A DNA stretch of 64,000 bases from Virgibacillus indicus. GTDB lineage: Bacteria; Bacillota; Bacilli; Bacillales; Amphibacillaceae. The stretch is taken from NCBI RefSeq assembly GCF_002266285.1, contig NZ_NPMS01000002.1, positions 62,001-126,000 of the forward strand, read 5' to 3'. A program made the translations under genes and the position numbers. Position 1 is the first letter of the stretch. Each line of letters begins with the position of its first letter. Shown here in pieces: positions 62,291 through 64,000 of this stretch. The notes under the pieces were generated by a model, which searched no databases, had not been told where the DNA came from, and was given only the letters and a program-made list of their open reading frames with translations.

Positions 62291-62312
62291 TCCTGTTCGC
62301 GATTGTTCCTTT
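62269..62312. terminator. Terminator between antiporter gene and purC
   Basis: A 15-base perfect stem AACAATCGCGAACAG/CTGTTCGCGATTGTT (62269-62283, 62293-62307). The plus-strand gene's stop codon (62288-62290) lies in the loop. It can act on both convergent genes, though the T-run on the plus strand is short. Confidence 0.7.
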
Positions 62313-62991
62313 AAGATACAATTATTTTTTCCAGCTCCAGTGGCTCAATATATTTTCCATCTTTATATGCCCGCATATTCCCGCCGGAAATTTCGTCAAT
62401 AAGTAAAATATTATTATTTGCATCCCTGCCGAATTCTAATTTGATATCATATAGCTCTACATCTTTCTTTGCCAATTCATCTTTGACAACCTGTGCTATT
62501 TGCTGTGTAAGTTCCTTTAATGTATGATATTCCTCTTTTGTTAAAATCCCTACCATATCAAGTGCATCTTCACTAATTGGCGGATCCTGACGTTCATCAT
62601 CTTTCAGTGTCACTTCTACAAATGCGTCTAAAGCCTGTCCTTCTTTCACATATTTTCCATAACGTTTCAAAAAGCTGCCAACCGCACGATATCTGCAAAT
62701 AACTTCAAGACCCTCACCGAATACGGTTGCTGGAACAACAGTCATTGTTGCTTCCTCCAAGTTTGCATCCATATAATGTGTTGGAATATTTTTCTCCTTT
62801 AATTTTTCAAAAAAGAACTTAGTCAGCCTCAGGCCAGCTGCTCCTGCACCCTCAATGGTAAGTCCGACCGTGTTAGCACCAGGGTCAAACACTCCATTTT
62901 CTCCTGTTACATCATCCTTGAATTTAAGCAAGTAGTTTCCATCTTCCAGTTCATACACATCTTTTGTTTTTCCTGAGTATAAAAGTTTCAT
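62311..62991 (-). CDS. purC: Phosphoribosylaminoimidazole-succinocarboxamide synthase
   Basis: A 226-residue SAICAR synthetase that joins CAIR and aspartate with ATP in purine synthesis. LYSGKTKDVYELED near 4-17 is the nucleotide-binding loop, and VICRYRAVGSF near 97-107 and LLIDEISGGNMR near 196-207 are family signatures. The ATG at 62991 has GAGAGGAA upstream; an 11-codon extension has no site. It stands alone, with no other pur gene beside it, unlike the usual purEKBCSQLFMNHD operon of bacilli. It may be a second copy. Confidence 0.93.
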   Translation of the reverse strand: MKLLYSGKTKDVYELEDGNYLLKFKDDVTGENGVFDPGANTVGLTIEGAGAAGLRLTKFFFEKLKEKNIPTHYMDANLEEATMTVVPATVFGEGLEVICRYRAVGSFLKRYGKYVKEGQALDAFVEVTLKDDERQDPPISEDALDMVGILTKEEYHTLKELTQQIAQVVKDELAKKDVELYDIKLEFGRDANNNILLIDEISGGNMRAYKDGKYIEPLELEKIIVS

Positions 62992-63094
62992 TGAAGAGTT
63001 CCTCTCTTGGCAGATTTTTTTCACACGTTTTATTTTAACATATTAATTTTAGATAAGAAGACATTAAAAGAACACCTTCTTATTAATTACAGTT

Positions 63095-63931
63095 TCATTC
63101 TGCCACAAAGGCAAATACATTTAAAGGCTTAATTTCACTGGACTTAATAGAGCCCCGGAGCATTGTGACTTCTGATTGGACAAGTTTCCTCAATTTATCC
63201 GGCAATTCAGGAATTCTCCTAATATCAGTTTCCAGCGTCTGATCTACTTCCCATTTGCCATCCTGCAGGTCCGGAGAGTATACGGTTTGTTCCTCCAAAA
63301 GATTCCAGCCTGCCTTATTTATAATTTCTTTTATATCATTCGCAGTGAAAAGGGTTCTTACATTCGAATCACTTTCTGTTTTAAATGACTCATATTGAGC
63401 TTGTATAAGAATCGCCAATAAATGTGGATACTGCTCGACCCCCTGAATTCTTGTATCCCATTCTGCAAAACAAAGCCGCTTCCCCCATTTCCTTGCTTTC
63501 TTCAATACATCGGTGAATTCTTCAGCAGATTTCATGTACCAGGAACAATGAGACAACACAATGCAATCAAAAGAATTCTCGGGGAAATCTATATTCGCAG
63601 ATAAGATATCAACCTCAAATTCCATTTTTATTTGTTTCCCAAGGTCTGATTCCATGAGATGCGCAGCAGAATCCCCCAGTGATATCGGAGCTCCATAAGT
63701 CGGTGATCCAATATCCATACCGTGAACCAATCCTTTTTCACCTGTAAAATATGCCAGCACAGCTGTGGTATCTCCTTGACCACATCCAACTTCAAGTATC
63801 TTATCTCCTGAGCCGATTTTCCAGAACTCCGCAAGTTTCACCCGATGTCTGGTTTGTATTTTTTGAATATCAGACATTTCTTTGTTAGCGGCCATACAGT
63901 CTACAATTGATTGTATTATTTCTTTCTTCAT
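63095..63931 (-). CDS. Class I SAM-dependent methyltransferase
   Basis: A 278-residue protein. SAM-binding motif I is ILEVGCGQGDTTAVL near 45-59, followed by VHGMDIGSP near 69-77 (acidic end of strand 2) and FDCIVLSHCSWYM near 120-132 (motif post-II/III region). It resembles UbiE/small-molecule methyltransferases; the substrate cannot be told. The ATG at 63931 has GGAGG eight bases upstream. It seems to be transcribed alone, with an A+T-rich upstream region running to the window edge. Confidence 0.85.
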   Translation of the reverse strand: MKKEIIQSIVDCMAANKEMSDIQKIQTRHRVKLAEFWKIGSGDKILEVGCGQGDTTAVLAYFTGEKGLVHGMDIGSPTYGAPISLGDSAAHLMESDLGKQIKMEFEVDILSANIDFPENSFDCIVLSHCSWYMKSAEEFTDVLKKARKWGKRLCFAEWDTRIQGVEQYPHLLAILIQAQYESFKTESDSNVRTLFTANDIKEIINKAGWNLLEEQTVYSPDLQDGKWEVDQTLETDIRRIPELPDKLRKLVQSEVTMLRGSIKSSEIKPLNVFAFVAE

Positions 63932-64000
63932 TAGCTTCCTCCAAACTTATTTGTTAAAATGATTTTATCATTAGTTTTAATTTAAAACGTGAAAAAGGGA

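Overview
The window reads as chromosome of a low-GC, Gram-positive endospore-former-type bacterium of the family Bacillaceae. Strong AGGAGG-type ribosome sites, TTG/GTG starts, a B. subtilis-like eps operon with its SinR-type regulator and EAR leader RNA, the DesKR thermosensor, LrgAB and a complete Mrp Na+/H+ antiporter all point there. The Mrp operon, KdpD-like stress protein, NhaP-type antiporter and DUF1538 genes suggest a halotolerant or alkali-tolerant member (Oceanobacillus/Virgibacillus-like); the genus is inference. No rRNA, tRNA, CRISPR array, transposase or phage gene was seen.

Region 1 (1-31.7 kb, almost all minus strand) is a very large exopolysaccharide locus. Transcription runs from about 31.1 kb leftwards: epsA/epsB (chain length and tyrosine-kinase module), an EAR antitermination RNA, epsC, gtaB, epsD- and epsF-like glycosyltransferases, a GT2, the epsG-like polymerase, galE, epsL, epsM, epsN and a SinR-like repressor. 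A long accessory tail follows: seven more glycosyltransferases, a TagD-like cytidylyltransferase with a CDP-glycerol glycerophosphotransferase, an ABC flippase, an APH-fold kinase, an acyltransferase and a dTDP-sugar module (rfbA, rfbC, a FAD oxidoreductase and a truncated SDR). EpsC/N/M/L should make and load a UDP-diacetylbacillosamine-type starter sugar, the glycosyltransferases build the repeat unit, EpsG polymerises it and EpsAB controls length. Two intrinsic terminators divide the distal tail into sub-operons. The eps promoter has a SinR-type inverted repeat exactly filling its -35/-10 spacer.

Region 2 (31.7-38.7 kb): a GNAT-like gene ahead of eps, a luciferase-like monooxygenase, a CYP152 fatty-acid peroxygenase, a three-gene operon of two DUF1538 membrane proteins plus a tandem-PII protein, a small membrane exporter and HtpX protease with a perfect palindrome at its promoter.

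Region 3 (38.7-50.4 kb): mrpABCDEFG (minus), divergent from a KdpD/UspA-like cytoplasmic protein; a nitrilase-family amidase; a small membrane protein; a succinate/acetate CoA-transferase downstream of a LytTR regulator; a thioesterase.

Region 4 (50.4-64 kb): an NDH-2-like oxidoreductase, a secreted 28-residue-repeat protein, two inverted GC-rich dispersed repeats, desK-desR-des membrane-fluidity genes, lrgAB, a frameshifted GNAT gene, a 49-residue orphan protein, a GmhB-type phosphatase, a DinG-family helicase, an NhaP-type antiporter, a stand-alone purC and a methyltransferase.

The least explained material is (i) the DUF1538-DUF1538-PII operon, (ii) a family of intergenic elements made of several direct then inverted copies of a 12-base AAGTYG-type motif, present three times, and (iii) the placement of a SinR-like repressor inside the operon it probably controls.
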